64,000 nt of DNA from 2-02-FULL-55-14 sp964581115. GTDB lineage: Bacteria > Bacteroidota > Ignavibacteria > UBA10030. Positions 18,078-30,439 of the stretch are shown here, piece by piece. A program made the position numbers and the translations under genes. Positions within the stretch are counted from its first letter, which is position 1; each line of letters opens with the position of its first letter. Under the pieces are notes generated by a model. It saw nothing but the letters and a program-made list of their open reading frames with translations, was not told the DNA's origin and ran no database searches. The DNA lies in the NCBI GenBank assembly GCA_964581115.1, contig CAZOMY010000016.1, positions 4,997 to 68,996 on the forward strand, in the 5' to 3' direction.

Positions 18078-18824
18078 ATGGGCAGACTGCAGGACAAGAT
18101 CGTACTCGTCACCGGCGGGTCGCGGGGCATCGGCCGTGCGATCGTGAAGGCCTGCGCCGTCGAAGGCGCGCACGTGGCTTTCACCTTCCGGAGCGCCGGC
18201 GTATCGGCGGAAGAAGTCCTCGCCGATGTCCGGAATGCCGGGCGCGAAGGACTGGCGCTGCAGTCCGATGCGAAGGATCCCGCCGCGGCGCAACAGGCGG
18301 TGGACGCGGTCGTTGCCAAGTGGGGACGCATCGATGTCCTGGTGAACAACGCGGGCATCACGAAGGACACCTTGTTGATGCGCATGACCGAAGCCGACTG
18401 GGACGAAGTTATCGATACGAACTTGAAGAGCGCGTGGAACTACGCCAAGGCCGCCTGCCGTCCCATGATGGGTCAGCGCAGCGGCTGCATCATCAACATC
18501 TCGTCGATCACGGGTGTGATCGGCAACGCCGGTCAGGCGAACTACGCCGCCGCCAAAGCGGGCATGATCGGCCTGACAAAAGCGCTTGCAAAAGAACTGG
18601 CCTCTCGCAATATTCTCGTCAATGCTGTGGCTCCCGGCTTTGTCGATACCGACATGACGCACAAGCTGACGGACCAGCAGCGTGAATCGCTGTTGAACCT
18701 CATCCCGCTGAAGCGGACGGCAAAGCCGGAGGAGATCGCCGGCGTCGTCGCATTCCTGGCGAGCCCCGCCGCGTCGTATATCACCGGACAGGTGATCGTC
18801 GTCGACGGCGGCATCGTCATGTAA
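18078..18824 (+). CDS. fabG: 3-oxoacyl-ACP reductase
   Basis: A 248-residue short-chain dehydrogenase. The NADPH-binding glycine motif is TGGSRGIGRA near residue 12. The catalytic set is NNAG, serine in INISSITG, and tyrosine/lysine in YAAAKAG. The start at ATG 18078 lies two bases after the fabD stop. It performs the first reduction of each fatty-acid elongation round. Confidence 0.95.
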   Translation: MGRLQDKIVLVTGGSRGIGRAIVKACAVEGAHVAFTFRSAGVSAEEVLADVRNAGREGLALQSDAKDPAAAQQAVDAVVAKWGRIDVLVNNAGITKDTLLMRMTEADWDEVIDTNLKSAWNYAKAACRPMMGQRSGCIINISSITGVIGNAGQANYAAAKAGMIGLTKALAKELASRNILVNAVAPGFVDTDMTHKLTDQQRESLLNLIPLKRTAKPEEIAGVVAFLASPAASYITGQVIVVDGGIVM

Positions 18825-18885
18825 CGGAGCCTCTCACGAACGTCAACGAACCGTTCCATTACCATCCACCATCAGGAGTCCTTCC

Positions 18886-19125
18886 ATGTCAGACGTCACC
18901 TCCAAAGTGAAAGACATCATCGTCGCGAAGCTCGGCGTCGATGCCGCGCAGATCACGAACGAAGCGTCCTTCACGAACGACCTCGGCGCCGATTCGCTCG
19001 ATACCGTCGAGTTGGTGATGGAGTTCGAGAAGGCCTTCAATATCCAGATCCCCGACGAAGATGCCGAGAAGATCTCGACGGTCGGCGACGTCGTGAAGTA
19101 TCTGGATGCGAAGGGCATCAAGTAG
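18886..19125 (+). CDS. acpP: Acyl carrier protein
   Basis: A 79-residue acidic carrier with the phosphopantetheine-attachment serine in LGADSLDTVELVMEFE near residue 37. A CAGGAG-like ribosome binding site lies before the ATG. It is placed between fabG and fabF as in many bacteria. Confidence 0.97.
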   Translation: MSDVTSKVKDIIVAKLGVDAAQITNEASFTNDLGADSLDTVELVMEFEKAFNIQIPDEDAEKISTVGDVVKYLDAKGIK

Positions 19126-19167
19126 ACAGTCCACCGCACGTAACCGGTCGTCGTTTCAGGAGATCGC

Positions 19168-20427
19168 ATGGGGTACCACGGACAGCCGCGGCGGGTCGTC
19201 GTCACCGGAATGGGCGCGCTCACCCCGATCGGCAATACGGTCGAGGAATTCTGGAGGAACCTGCTGGCGGGCGTCAGCGGGGCGGGGCCCATCACCTATT
19301 TCGACGTGTCCCAGTACGACACGAAATTCGCGTGTCAGCTGAAAGGCTTCGACGCTTCGAAGTACCTTGACCGCAAGCTGGTGCAGCGGGCCGACCCGTT
19401 CACGCACTACGCCCTCGTCGCCGTGGACATGGCCGTCAAGGACGCCGCGATCGATTTCTCGAAGCTGGACCGGGACCGCATCGGCGTTGTCTTTGGATCG
19501 GGGATCGGAGGCCTGCAGACCTTCTTCAAGCAGAGCCAGACGATCCACGAAACGAAGGGCCCTCACCGGATCAGCCCCTTCTTCATACCGATGATGATCT
19601 CTGACATCGCCGCGGGCCGGATCTCGATGATCCACGGATTGAAAGGGCCGAACTACGCCACCACGTCGGCCTGCGCCACGTCGTCCCATGCGATCGGGGA
19701 TGCGTTCATCCTCATCCAGCGGGGAGACGCGGACGTCATGGTCACCGGCGGCTCCGAGGCGAGCATCTGCGAGATGGGTGTCGGCGGCTTCAACGCGATG
19801 CGTGCCCTCTCGACGCGCAACGACGCGCCGGAGAAGGCGAGCCGCCCGTTCGACAAGGATCGCGACGGCTTTGTGATGGGTGAGGGGGGCGGTGCGCTGA
19901 TCCTGGAGGAACTGGGTCACGCCGTCCGCCGCGGTGCGAAGATCTATGCCGAGATCGCGGGCGTCGGTTTCTCGGCCGACGCCCACCATATCACCGAACC
20001 GGCCCCTGAGGGGGAAGGCGCCCAGCGTTCGATGAAGGCGGCGATCCGCGACGCCGGTCTCACCCCGCAGGATGTGCAGTACATCAACACGCATGGCACC
20101 TCGACCCCGGTCGGCGACAAGAACGAATCGGCCGCCATCCGCCGGGTGTTTGGCGACCATGCGAATTCGCTGGCGGTCAATTCCACAAAGTCGATGATCG
20201 GCCATTTGCTGGGGGCCGCCGGCGCTGTGGAATCGATCGCCACGGTCCTCAGTCTGGTACACCAAAAGGTGCACCCGACCATCAATCAGGAATCGCCCGA
20301 CCCCGAGTGCGACCTGAACTACATTCCCAACCAGGCGAAAGACTGGTCGGTCGATGTGGCCATCAGCAACACCTTCGGGTTCGGCGGACACAACGCATCG
20401 CTCCTCTTTCGCCGCTATTCCGCATAG
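19168..20427 (+). CDS. fabF: 3-oxoacyl-ACP synthase II
   Basis: A 419-residue elongating condensing enzyme. It shows RVVVTGMGALTPIG at the N-terminus, the active cysteine in TTSACATSSHAIG, the two histidines in NTHGTSTPVGD and KSMIGHLLGAAG, and the closing FGFGGHNAS. Length is normal for the family (about 410). It completes the elongation gene set of this cluster; no dehydratase or enoyl reductase is encoded here. Confidence 0.95.
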   Translation: MGYHGQPRRVVVTGMGALTPIGNTVEEFWRNLLAGVSGAGPITYFDVSQYDTKFACQLKGFDASKYLDRKLVQRADPFTHYALVAVDMAVKDAAIDFSKLDRDRIGVVFGSGIGGLQTFFKQSQTIHETKGPHRISPFFIPMMISDIAAGRISMIHGLKGPNYATTSACATSSHAIGDAFILIQRGDADVMVTGGSEASICEMGVGGFNAMRALSTRNDAPEKASRPFDKDRDGFVMGEGGGALILEELGHAVRRGAKIYAEIAGVGFSADAHHITEPAPEGEGAQRSMKAAIRDAGLTPQDVQYINTHGTSTPVGDKNESAAIRRVFGDHANSLAVNSTKSMIGHLLGAAGAVESIATVLSLVHQKVHPTINQESPDPECDLNYIPNQAKDWSVDVAISNTFGFGGHNASLLFRRYSA

Positions 20428-20460
20428 GCGGCCGCCAGCCGTCGACGCGGGCGTGGGAGG

Positions 20461-21276
20461 ATGCGAGCGGATACCAAGGACCTTGTGGCAACGATCTTCG
20501 GTCGCCTGACGGCATGGTTGCCGTCGTTCGGCGACGCCCGCACCCGCGTCTTCGATGAGGAGTGGCGCAAGAAGGGATTGACCTTCCGTCGCGTCTCCCG
20601 CGTCATCGGCGTCCGCATCCGTCGCCGCCACCTCCTGTACGAGGCGCTGCTCCATCGTTCCTTCCTTCCGCTCACCGACGGCTCATGGGTGTCGAACGAA
20701 CGATTGGAATTCCTGGGCGACGCGATCCTCAACACCGTCGTGGCCGACCATGTCTTTCGCCAGTTCCCTGACGTTGAAGAGGGGGAACTGACCCGCCTTC
20801 GCTCGCGGCTCGTCAACCGACGTACGCTCTCGATCCGCGGACGGGCGATGCGGTTGCACGACTTTCTCTTCGTCAGCTCGTCTGCGGCCCAATCGATCGA
20901 CGCCGGCTCGGAGTCGATGGTCGCCGACGCGTATGAAGCGGTGCTCGGAGCGATCTATCTTGACGGTGGAATGACAGCGGCGCGTGCGCACATCCACCGG
21001 ACCCTGCTCGAGCAGGTCGATCTCCAAAGCGTTGCTTCGACCGACGACAACTATAAAAGCGCCTTGCTGGAGTACTGCCAGGCTCACGGACTTGGGCCTC
21101 CACGCTACGTCGTCGTACGCGAGGATGGCCCGGAGCATGAGCGCCGCTTCACCATTGAAGTCTCCCTCGGAAACGGCCCCATCGGGGTCGGTTCCGGTCG
21201 CAGTAAGAAGGACGCCGAGCAGGCAGCCGCCGCCAAGGCGATCGCCGCGCTCCGGCGACAGGACCCACATCGCTGA
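20461..21276 (+). CDS. rnc: Ribonuclease III
   Basis: A 271-residue double-stranded RNA endonuclease. The signature NERLEFLGDAILNTVVADH holds catalytic acidic residues, and a second acidic patch is DAYEAVLGAIYLDGG. The C-terminal 75 residues form a dsRNA-binding domain (YKSALLEYCQ to KKDAEQAAAAKAIAAL). The N-terminus is about 40 residues longer than minimal RNase III. It follows fabF by 33 bases, the common fab-rnc arrangement. Confidence 0.94.
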   Translation: MRADTKDLVATIFGRLTAWLPSFGDARTRVFDEEWRKKGLTFRRVSRVIGVRIRRRHLLYEALLHRSFLPLTDGSWVSNERLEFLGDAILNTVVADHVFRQFPDVEEGELTRLRSRLVNRRTLSIRGRAMRLHDFLFVSSSAAQSIDAGSESMVADAYEAVLGAIYLDGGMTAARAHIHRTLLEQVDLQSVASTDDNYKSALLEYCQAHGLGPPRYVVVREDGPEHERRFTIEVSLGNGPIGVGSGRSKKDAEQAAAAKAIAALRRQDPHR

Positions 21277-21299
21277 ATATCCTCCACGCTGATCACCCC

Positions 21300-24206
<2,907 letters not shown>

Positions 24207-24208
24207 CC

Positions 24209-24619
24209 GTGCCGGTCGAACGGGATGAGGAGATACGGGAGATCTTGAGCGCCTCCCGCACGATCGCGGTCGTGGGCGCTTCGACGAAGCCCTACCGCGA
24301 CGCCCACGGGATCGCGGACTTCCTGATCCGCGAGGGGTACGACGTCATTCCGGTCAATCCCGCCTACACGGAAACGAACGGCAGGAGATGCTATCCGACC
24401 GTTCAAGCGATCGGCCGGCCGGTCGATATCGTCGACGTGTTCCGGCGGTCGGAGGCCGTGGATGACGTCGTAGACGACGCGATCGCGGCGGGCTCGAAGG
24501 TTCTGTGGTTGCAATTGGATGTCGTCAACGAGGCGGCCGCCCGGCGGGCGGAAGCGGCCGGCCTGCGCGTGGTGATGGACCGATGTATCGCCGTCGAACA
24601 CCGTCGACTGATGCCATGA
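24209..24619 (+). CDS. CoA-binding domain protein (YccU-like)
   Basis: A 136-residue Rossmann-fold protein starting at GTG 24209, two bases after gcvP. IAVVGASTKPYRDAHGIADFL and YDVIPVNPAYTE are typical of the stand-alone CoA-binding domain related to succinyl-CoA synthetase alpha. Families of this size have no established reaction. The stop overlaps the next start (ATGA), so it may be co-translated with the Omp85-like protein although no functional link is obvious. Confidence 0.83.
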   Translation: MPVERDEEIREILSASRTIAVVGASTKPYRDAHGIADFLIREGYDVIPVNPAYTETNGRRCYPTVQAIGRPVDIVDVFRRSEAVDDVVDDAIAAGSKVLWLQLDVVNEAAARRAEAAGLRVVMDRCIAVEHRRLMP

Positions 24620-25935
24620 GGGGGTCCTTCGTCGGACACCTCCGACGCTCCGCTTCATCGTTGACGGTGCTGCTGGCGATCGCGGCGGCCGCGGCGTGGA
24701 GCCAGACGACGGACACGATCCCGGTGGTCCGCGAGGTCATCATCCGCGGCAACGTCCGAACGCAGCCGCCGATCATCCTCCGCGAGATGTCGATGCGGCC
24801 TGGCGCTTTGCTGACGGACGAAGGGCTCGAGCGCGACCGCGAGCGCATCTACAACCTTCAGCTCTTCAATCGCGTCGAGGTCGACGCGCATCGATGGGGC
24901 GACAGCGCCGATGTCTACGTCATGGTGGATGAGCGCTGGTATGTCTTCCCGTATCCCATCGTCACCATCCTGCACCGCGACCCCAACAAGCTCGTCTACG
25001 GTCTCGGCGTCACCCATCAGAACCTCTTCGGACTGAACCAGCGGCTCTTCTTTGAGGGCGTGCTCGGCTACGATCAGTTCATTCAGGGCATCTACCGCAA
25101 TCCACGATTCCTGGGGGATGAGGACCTCTCCTTGCAGGTCCAGAGCGGATACTTTGACCAGCATCCGCTCGGTCGCGACAGCTCTGTTGAATATGAGCAG
25201 ATCACGGCCCTGGCCGTTGCCTCCGTCGGCAAGCGGCTCGGATTCTACGAGAGTCTCACCTTCGGACTCGGTGTCGAAATGTGGCAGGTGCCGTCGAGCG
25301 TCGCCTACCGGACCGCCTCGGCTGACGGCCACGACCTGTTTCTTTCGGCTTCGCTGCAATTCGTATCGGACCGCCGGAACCTCCGCGAGTATCCCACGGA
25401 CGGGGTGTATGTCGCGCTGATCGCCGTCAAGGACGGATTCGGAGGGTCGCCGGTGGACATCGTACAGCTGGGATTTGACGTCCGCACCTATGAAGAAGTG
25501 TTCGAGGAGGTCACCCTGGCCTCCCGCGCGTTCGGCCGGTTCCTGACCGGCGGCGTGATTCCGTCGTATCGTCGTTCCTTCTTCGGCTATCAAGAGCGGT
25601 TGCGAGGTTGGTTCTACGATGTGCGCGAAGGTGAACAGCGCCTTGGTGGATCCCTCGAGCTACGAACGCCCATTCTCAGGCCGCGTTACTACGAAGCGTC
25701 GTTCATCCCCTTTCCTCAATTCAAGGTCCTGCGGTACGGGCTGTACTTTGGGGCGTTCATCGACGCCGGAGCGGTCTGGTATCGCTCACAGCCGTTCTCG
25801 ACCGTTCCCTGGTGGGGCGGAGCGGGATTCGGACTGCACATCATCCTGCCCTACGGGCTGACGGTCAGGACCGAATGGGCCATGAACCATCGGCGGGTCG
25901 GCGAGCTCATCTTCGATGTGGGGGCCTCGTTCTGA
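24616..25935 (+). CDS. Omp85-like outer-membrane protein with one POTRA domain
   Basis: A 439-residue protein started at ATG 24616. A signal peptide (LTVLLAIAAAAAWSQ) is followed by one POTRA-like unit, VVREVIIRGNVRTQPPIIL to FNRVEVDAHRW. The remainder is a beta-barrel ending in the aromatic-tail form FDVGASF. BamA itself has several POTRA units, so this is a short relative, perhaps a transporter or assembly accessory. The barrel segment RGWFYDVREGEQRLGGS resembles the conserved RG loop region that reaches into the barrel. Confidence 0.75.
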   Translation: MRGSFVGHLRRSASSLTVLLAIAAAAAWSQTTDTIPVVREVIIRGNVRTQPPIILREMSMRPGALLTDEGLERDRERIYNLQLFNRVEVDAHRWGDSADVYVMVDERWYVFPYPIVTILHRDPNKLVYGLGVTHQNLFGLNQRLFFEGVLGYDQFIQGIYRNPRFLGDEDLSLQVQSGYFDQHPLGRDSSVEYEQITALAVASVGKRLGFYESLTFGLGVEMWQVPSSVAYRTASADGHDLFLSASLQFVSDRRNLREYPTDGVYVALIAVKDGFGGSPVDIVQLGFDVRTYEEVFEEVTLASRAFGRFLTGGVIPSYRRSFFGYQERLRGWFYDVREGEQRLGGSLELRTPILRPRYYEASFIPFPQFKVLRYGLYFGAFIDAGAVWYRSQPFSTVPWWGGAGFGLHIILPYGLTVRTEWAMNHRRVGELIFDVGASF

Positions 25936-25936
25936 C

Positions 25937-26653
25937 ATGGACACGTTCTTCGTTCACCCGCTGGATGTGCACGGGACCACGCTGGTGATCCGCGGAGAGG
26001 AGCACCGGCACTTGTCCCGCTCACTCCGGAAGCGGGTCGGCGATGCGGTCCTGGCTACCGACGGCGAGGACAACCTCTATGAGGCGGTCATCATCTCGCT
26101 GGGGCGGGAGGAGGCGCTCTGCGAGATCAGGGACACGCGGCTGAGGAAGAATGAATCGCGCATCAGCGTTACGCTGGCAGTGTCGCTCCTCCGAAACCCG
26201 GCCCGATTTGACGTTCTCGTTGAGAAGGCGACCGAACTCGGCGTACGGGCGATCATTCCGCTGCAATGCGAACGCACCGTCGGCCGTCAAGACCGGCACG
26301 AACGGTACGAGAAGATCGCGCTGGCTGCGATGAAGCAGTCGGGACGGTGCTTTTTGCCGAGGATCTTTCCGGTCACGTCGCTCGAGATGGTGGTGGCGCA
26401 CGCCGAGGACCATGCTCTGCGCCTGATGCCGCATGAGCGGACCGAACAATCTCAATTCATCGGGTCGCTGGTGAAGCATCACGAGGGGGCAACATCGGCG
26501 CTCGTGCTGGTGGGGCCGGAGGGGGGATTCAGTGATCGTGAGTTGCACCTCGCCGCCGGACATGCCGTGGTGCCGGTCTCGTTGGGACCGCGACGGCTGC
26601 GCTCGGAAACGGCGGCGATGATCGCTGTCTCCTGGGTTGTCGGGGCGACGTAG
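25937..26653 (+). CDS. rsmE: 16S rRNA m3U1498 methyltransferase
   Basis: A 238-residue SPOUT methyltransferase. EEHRHLSRSLRKRVGD lies in the N-terminal RNA-binding domain. LVEKATELGVRAIIPLQCERT and LVGPEGGFSDRE with LGPRRLRSETAA form the trefoil-knot S-adenosylmethionine site. ATG 25937 is one base after the Omp85-like stop. The gene ends this plus-strand run and is followed by a strong hairpin. Confidence 0.92.
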   Translation: MDTFFVHPLDVHGTTLVIRGEEHRHLSRSLRKRVGDAVLATDGEDNLYEAVIISLGREEALCEIRDTRLRKNESRISVTLAVSLLRNPARFDVLVEKATELGVRAIIPLQCERTVGRQDRHERYEKIALAAMKQSGRCFLPRIFPVTSLEMVVAHAEDHALRLMPHERTEQSQFIGSLVKHHEGATSALVLVGPEGGFSDRELHLAAGHAVVPVSLGPRRLRSETAAMIAVSWVVGAT

Positions 26654-26766
26654 GGAGAAGACGGGGGATGGGGGGCGGGGCGGAAATCGGAGAATTGGAG
26701 TAGAGGAGTTCTGGGCGGAGAACCTGGTGAAGAGTCATGGAGGGTATTGATGGCGGAGTTCTGATT

Positions 26767-26802
26767 GAACAACGCCCGGGGAGTGATCCTCGGGCGTTGT
26801 TC
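26767..26802. terminator. Bidirectional terminator hairpin between rsmE and fchA
   Basis: Arms 26767-26781 and 26788-26802 pair over 15 bases with one G-T wobble around a 6-base loop. On the plus strand the arm runs into TTCGTTAT; on the minus strand GAAC flanks it. It lies between two convergent genes. Confidence 0.8.
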
Positions 26803-26865
26803 GTTATCGTGCCCACGGTGCCAACGGTCCTGGTCAAGGACAACAGAAGGCAGACCGGTGTGAGC

Positions 26866-27498
26866 TCAGCCTTGAATCATAGAAGCTCGCACGCGTCCGG
26901 CGATCCGATCAGCTTCGGCGGCGATGCTCTGTTCCAGGTCGGTCGCCTCTCGCATCGTGTCCTTCCTGAAATCGTCCTCCGGGAGTCCTGACAAATTCAC
27001 ATAGACATTCATGGCGGCCCCGCGTGCGGCCGCGCCGGCGAGAAGGGCGGCGACGCCCGCGTCGGATATGGAGTTAGCGTTCCCTCGCTCCGCGACGAGA
27101 GCCGTGAGCGGGAGCAGTCGCCGGAGCGTTCGCATCAGTTCGAGCGGAACGAGCGTGGCCTGGCGCGTGGCGTCATTGATCGCCCGTTGGCGAGCTGTCT
27201 TCTGGTCTTCGGTCTCCTTTGGGAGTCCGAAGGCGGCCATCACGCCGTTGAAGGCGGCCGTGTCCTGATCGATGAGCGATCTGAGGTGGTTCTGCAGTTC
27301 CTCCGACGTGCCCAGCGCGGCCTGCATGTCGGCTTCGACCGCGGCGTACTTCTTCTTGCCGATCGTGAGGCGACAGACCATGGAGGTCAGCGCGGCCGCG
27401 AGGGCTCCAGCCAGGGCGGAGACGCTTCCACCGCCGGGGGCGGGGGAGGAGGAGGCCGTCGTGTCGAGAAACTCGGAAACCGATCGATGGATCAGCAT
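26866..27498 (-). CDS. fchA: Formiminotetrahydrofolate cyclodeaminase
   Basis: A 210-residue helical protein of the cyclodeaminase/cyclohydrolase family. SSPAPGGGSVSALAGALAAAL near residues 17-37 and the central NDATRQATLVPLELM are typical. It would release ammonia from 5-formimino-tetrahydrofolate to give 5,10-methenyl-tetrahydrofolate. In animals this domain is fused to the transferase; here it is a separate gene 14 bases after ftcD. It is the last gene of the minus-strand hut run, facing a terminator. Confidence 0.88.
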   Translation of the reverse strand: MLIHRSVSEFLDTTASSSPAPGGGSVSALAGALAAALTSMVCRLTIGKKKYAAVEADMQAALGTSEELQNHLRSLIDQDTAAFNGVMAAFGLPKETEDQKTARQRAINDATRQATLVPLELMRTLRRLLPLTALVAERGNANSISDAGVAALLAGAAARGAAMNVYVNLSGLPEDDFRKDTMREATDLEQSIAAEADRIAGRVRASMIQG

Positions 27499-27512
27499 GG
27501 TCTCTCCGTTGA

Positions 27513-28535
27513 TCAGATCATCAGATCGATGACCTTGCGCGTGGGAACGAACGGCTCGAGTTGATCGAGTCCGAGGTACTTCGTGGCGATGTGTACGGCC
27601 TCAAGGTCGGAGACCGAAGCGTCGGCGCCGGCCCGAACAGCCGCTTTCCGGAACGCTCCCAGCGGCGCCAGCCCCACGAGTTCGCTCCCCGTCGCCTTGA
27701 CGCCCAGCGTTTCCGCCTGGCGTGCCACCTCGTCGAATGCATCGTGCATGGAGGTCACCTCGAAATCGACGAGATTGATGGAGACCTGAGCGATCTTGTG
27801 GCGCTCCAGGTACACGCCCATCGCCTTCACGGCCTTCAGCGTTCCCGGGATCTTGACCGCATTGCCTTCGGCGTCCTTCACCGTGTTGCCGTGCTCGTCC
27901 TTTTTGACGCGGCCGCTTTCGCGGATGCGGAGGGCGATCTCCTGCGCAATGGCGACGTCGTGCGTCGACAGGTTGACGTTGTACGCGATCAGGATCTTGC
28001 GAGCGCCGGTCACGGTGGCGCCGGAATGCTCGTTGAAGACGGCAGGTCCTTCGTCGGGCGCCCATGCCGGATCGGCCAGCTTTGCGGCCAAGCCTTCGTA
28101 TTCGCCCTTCCGGATATCCGACAGGTTCCGCCGCTCTTTCCGCGTAGCCGCATATTCGTAGTAGTAGACCGGGATCCCCAGCTCCTTCGCAACCCGCTTT
28201 CCATACAGGCGCGACAGCGCAACGCAATCGTCCATCGACGCATTGGCGATCGGGATGAACGGGACGACGTCGACGGCGCCCAGCCGGGGATGTTCGCCTT
28301 TGTGGTTCCGCATGTCGATACGGTCGGCCGCGATGGCGGTGGCTTTGAATGCGGCATCGACGACGTCGGTATCCGATCCGACCATCGTGATCACGGTACG
28401 GTTGTAGTCTCGGTCGGGCTCAACGCTCAGAAGCGAGACCCCCGCCGTCGAACGGACGGCGTCGGCCAGCGCGTCGATGACGGCGGCGTCGCGGCCTTCG
28501 CTGAAATTGGGGACACATTCGATCAAACGGTTCAT
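27513..28535 (-). CDS. ftcD: Glutamate formimidoyltransferase
   Basis: A 340-residue transferase beginning LIECVPNFSEGRD, with MRNHKGEHPRLGAVDVVPF and MGVYLERHKIAQVSINLVD, the folate- and formiminoglutamate-binding parts. It moves the formimino group of formiminoglutamate to tetrahydrofolate, yielding glutamate. The cyclodeaminase half is absent and is supplied by fchA. ATG overlaps the upstream DUF429 stop by four bases. Its presence, with no hutG or hutF in view, shows the folate-dependent route of histidine breakdown. Confidence 0.93.
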   Translation of the reverse strand: MNRLIECVPNFSEGRDAAVIDALADAVRSTAGVSLLSVEPDRDYNRTVITMVGSDTDVVDAAFKATAIAADRIDMRNHKGEHPRLGAVDVVPFIPIANASMDDCVALSRLYGKRVAKELGIPVYYYEYAATRKERRNLSDIRKGEYEGLAAKLADPAWAPDEGPAVFNEHSGATVTGARKILIAYNVNLSTHDVAIAQEIALRIRESGRVKKDEHGNTVKDAEGNAVKIPGTLKAVKAMGVYLERHKIAQVSINLVDFEVTSMHDAFDEVARQAETLGVKATGSELVGLAPLGAFRKAAVRAGADASVSDLEAVHIATKYLGLDQLEPFVPTRKVIDLMI

Positions 28536-29146
28536 GGTGTTCCTTTCGGCGGATACGGCAGGAGGATCCCGCCGGTGCGTTCGTTTCCGATGAGCTCAGC
28601 CCGCCCTGCAAGATACAGCACGCCGACGTAGGCGCCCGAGACGGCGTCGAGTTCGTCGTGCGACATATCGTCGGTGATACCGGCGATCCCCAGTCGCCTC
28701 AGGCCGCGGCGCAGGTGTTCCAAGCCATATTGCTTGCGCCGGATCTTCCAGATATCCTGCGCCCCGCCGGGATACATCTCTAGCGCCGGGAGGCCCCATC
28801 GCTCCAGTCTTCGACGAAGCCGGATGCCCCGCTCCGTCAGCATGCGCATCGGTCCGAGCGTGATGGGAAAGAACTTGATGCCGCGACGAAGCAACTCACG
28901 GTCGCAAGGGCGAAAATGCTCGCCGTTGCGGTCGTCGAGTGAACGGCGTCCCGGAGGCAATCGCAGGGGAGCATCGATCACGACGAGGTCGGGCGCGGAG
29001 GCCTCAACCAGGGCAAGGATGTCGTCGTCGGTCTGAACGGCGGCGCAGGCCCGTACACGACGGCCTTCCATCGTACAAACACCCGTCCATCGTCGCGGAC
29101 TGCCAGCGAGGTCGATGCCGACGACGTGCGAGGGGGCGGCCGTCAC
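28532..29146 (-). CDS. DUF429 (RNase H-like fold) protein inside the hut run
   Basis: A 204-residue protein starting at GTG, with HVVGIDLAGSPRRWTGVC at the N-terminus, VVIDAPLRLPPGRRSLD, and the C-terminal HDELDAVSGAYVGVLYLAG. The GID, IDAP and HDxxDA acidic positions match DUF429, a family predicted to have an RNase H-like nuclease fold but with no proven reaction. It overlaps hutI on one side and ftcD on the other by four bases each, so it is translated with the pathway enzymes. A role in histidine use is possible but unproven. Confidence 0.75.
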   Translation of the reverse strand: MTAAPSHVVGIDLAGSPRRWTGVCTMEGRRVRACAAVQTDDDILALVEASAPDLVVIDAPLRLPPGRRSLDDRNGEHFRPCDRELLRRGIKFFPITLGPMRMLTERGIRLRRRLERWGLPALEMYPGGAQDIWKIRRKQYGLEHLRRGLRRLGIAGITDDMSHDELDAVSGAYVGVLYLAGRAELIGNERTGGILLPYPPKGTP

Positions 29147-30390
29147 GGGAACTCCAGCAGGACCCCGTTCTTGATGACCTTCCGGGCCAGGTTCACGCCG
29201 AATTCGTACGCGATCGACCGGTACGACGGCGCGTCATAGACGATCAGGTCGGCCGCCTTGCCGGGTTCGATGCTCCCCACGCGGTCTGCCAGTCCGAGGA
29301 CGGCCGCTGCGTTCATCGTGACGGCCGAAAGCGCCTCTTCGGGGCTCATGCGCATCTGGGTGCAGGCGATCGTCATCATCAACGGCACCGAGAAGCTCAT
29401 GCAGGAGCCGGGGTTGTAGTTCGAAGCGATCGCTACCGGAACGCCGCCGTCGATCAGGTCCCGCGCCGGCGCATATGGCCCCCCCAGGAAGAAGGATGCT
29501 CCTGGCAGGAGCACGCCCGCGGTACCCGCGTCGCGCAGTCGGGCGATGCCGGGCGCATCGATCCGTTCGAGATGGTCGACAGACACCGCCCGCAGCTCTG
29601 CGCCGAGCGACGATGCTCCGATCTGGTTCAATTGGTCCGCATGGAGCCTCAGCCGGAAACCCAGCGACTGGGCGGCGCGCATGAGGCGCCGAGTCTGTTC
29701 GACGGAAAAGTATCCCGTCTCGCAGAACGCATCGCACGTGTCGGAAAGCCCTTTGCGGGCGATGAACGGGAGAAGTCGGGTGACGAGGAGTTCGAGGTAC
29801 CCGTCGGGGTCGTCCGCAAATTCCGGAGGTACGGCATGCGCGCCGAGGAAAGTCGGAACGATGGTTGCGAAATGCTCCTGCCTCAGCTCGTGGAGCGCAT
29901 CGAGCATTTTCAGCTCGTCGCTTTCCGACAATCCGTAGCCCGACTTGATCTCGATCGTCGTGGTGCCGTGCCGCATCATGGCATCCAGCCGGCGCGACGT
30001 GGACCGTTTCAGGTCCCTTTTCGTGGCGGCACGCGTGGAACGGACGGTGCTCAGGATCCCTCCGCCGGATCCCGCGATCTCCTGATATGTCCGACCTGCC
30101 GCGCGCATGGCGAATTCGTCGTGCCGACTGCCCGCGAACATCGCGTGGGTATGGCAGTCCACGAATCCGGGGAGGACCGTCATGCCTGTGCAATCGATCT
30201 CTTCGGCGTCGCGGACCCTGGAATGATCGAGCGAGTTGGACGGTCCGACCCACTGGATGCGCCCCTGATGCACGACGACGGCAGCGTCCGTCAGCGCGCC
30301 GACCTCACGAAGAGCGGCGCCGAGGCGGAATCCCGCCGGACCGGTGAGGGTGGCGAGACTGGCGATATGGTTCAGGACGATCGGACGCAT
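29143..30390 (-). CDS. hutI: Imidazolonepropionase
   Basis: A 415-residue amidohydrolase that opens the imidazolone ring to formiminoglutamate. Metal ligands are in VDCHTHAMFAGSR near residue 80; substrate-binding and further ligands appear in EIKSGYGL, LHADQLNQ and VDHLE. VAIASNYNPGSC and the closing GKAADLIVYD are also typical. Length matches the family (about 405). It follows the small four-cysteine gene by 49 bases. Confidence 0.95.
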   Translation of the reverse strand: MRPIVLNHIASLATLTGPAGFRLGAALREVGALTDAAVVVHQGRIQWVGPSNSLDHSRVRDAEEIDCTGMTVLPGFVDCHTHAMFAGSRHDEFAMRAAGRTYQEIAGSGGGILSTVRSTRAATKRDLKRSTSRRLDAMMRHGTTTIEIKSGYGLSESDELKMLDALHELRQEHFATIVPTFLGAHAVPPEFADDPDGYLELLVTRLLPFIARKGLSDTCDAFCETGYFSVEQTRRLMRAAQSLGFRLRLHADQLNQIGASSLGAELRAVSVDHLERIDAPGIARLRDAGTAGVLLPGASFFLGGPYAPARDLIDGGVPVAIASNYNPGSCMSFSVPLMMTIACTQMRMSPEEALSAVTMNAAAVLGLADRVGSIEPGKAADLIVYDAPSYRSIAYEFGVNLARKVIKNGVLLEFP

Positions 30391-30439
30391 CCGCGCGCTT
30401 CACGGTGACGCATCAAGGTGAGGAGCAAAGGCTGAAGAA

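Noticed and set aside
28939..30408. Plus-strand open frame across hutI
   Set aside because: It is antisense to hutI and rich in Arg and Gly, with no domain signal.
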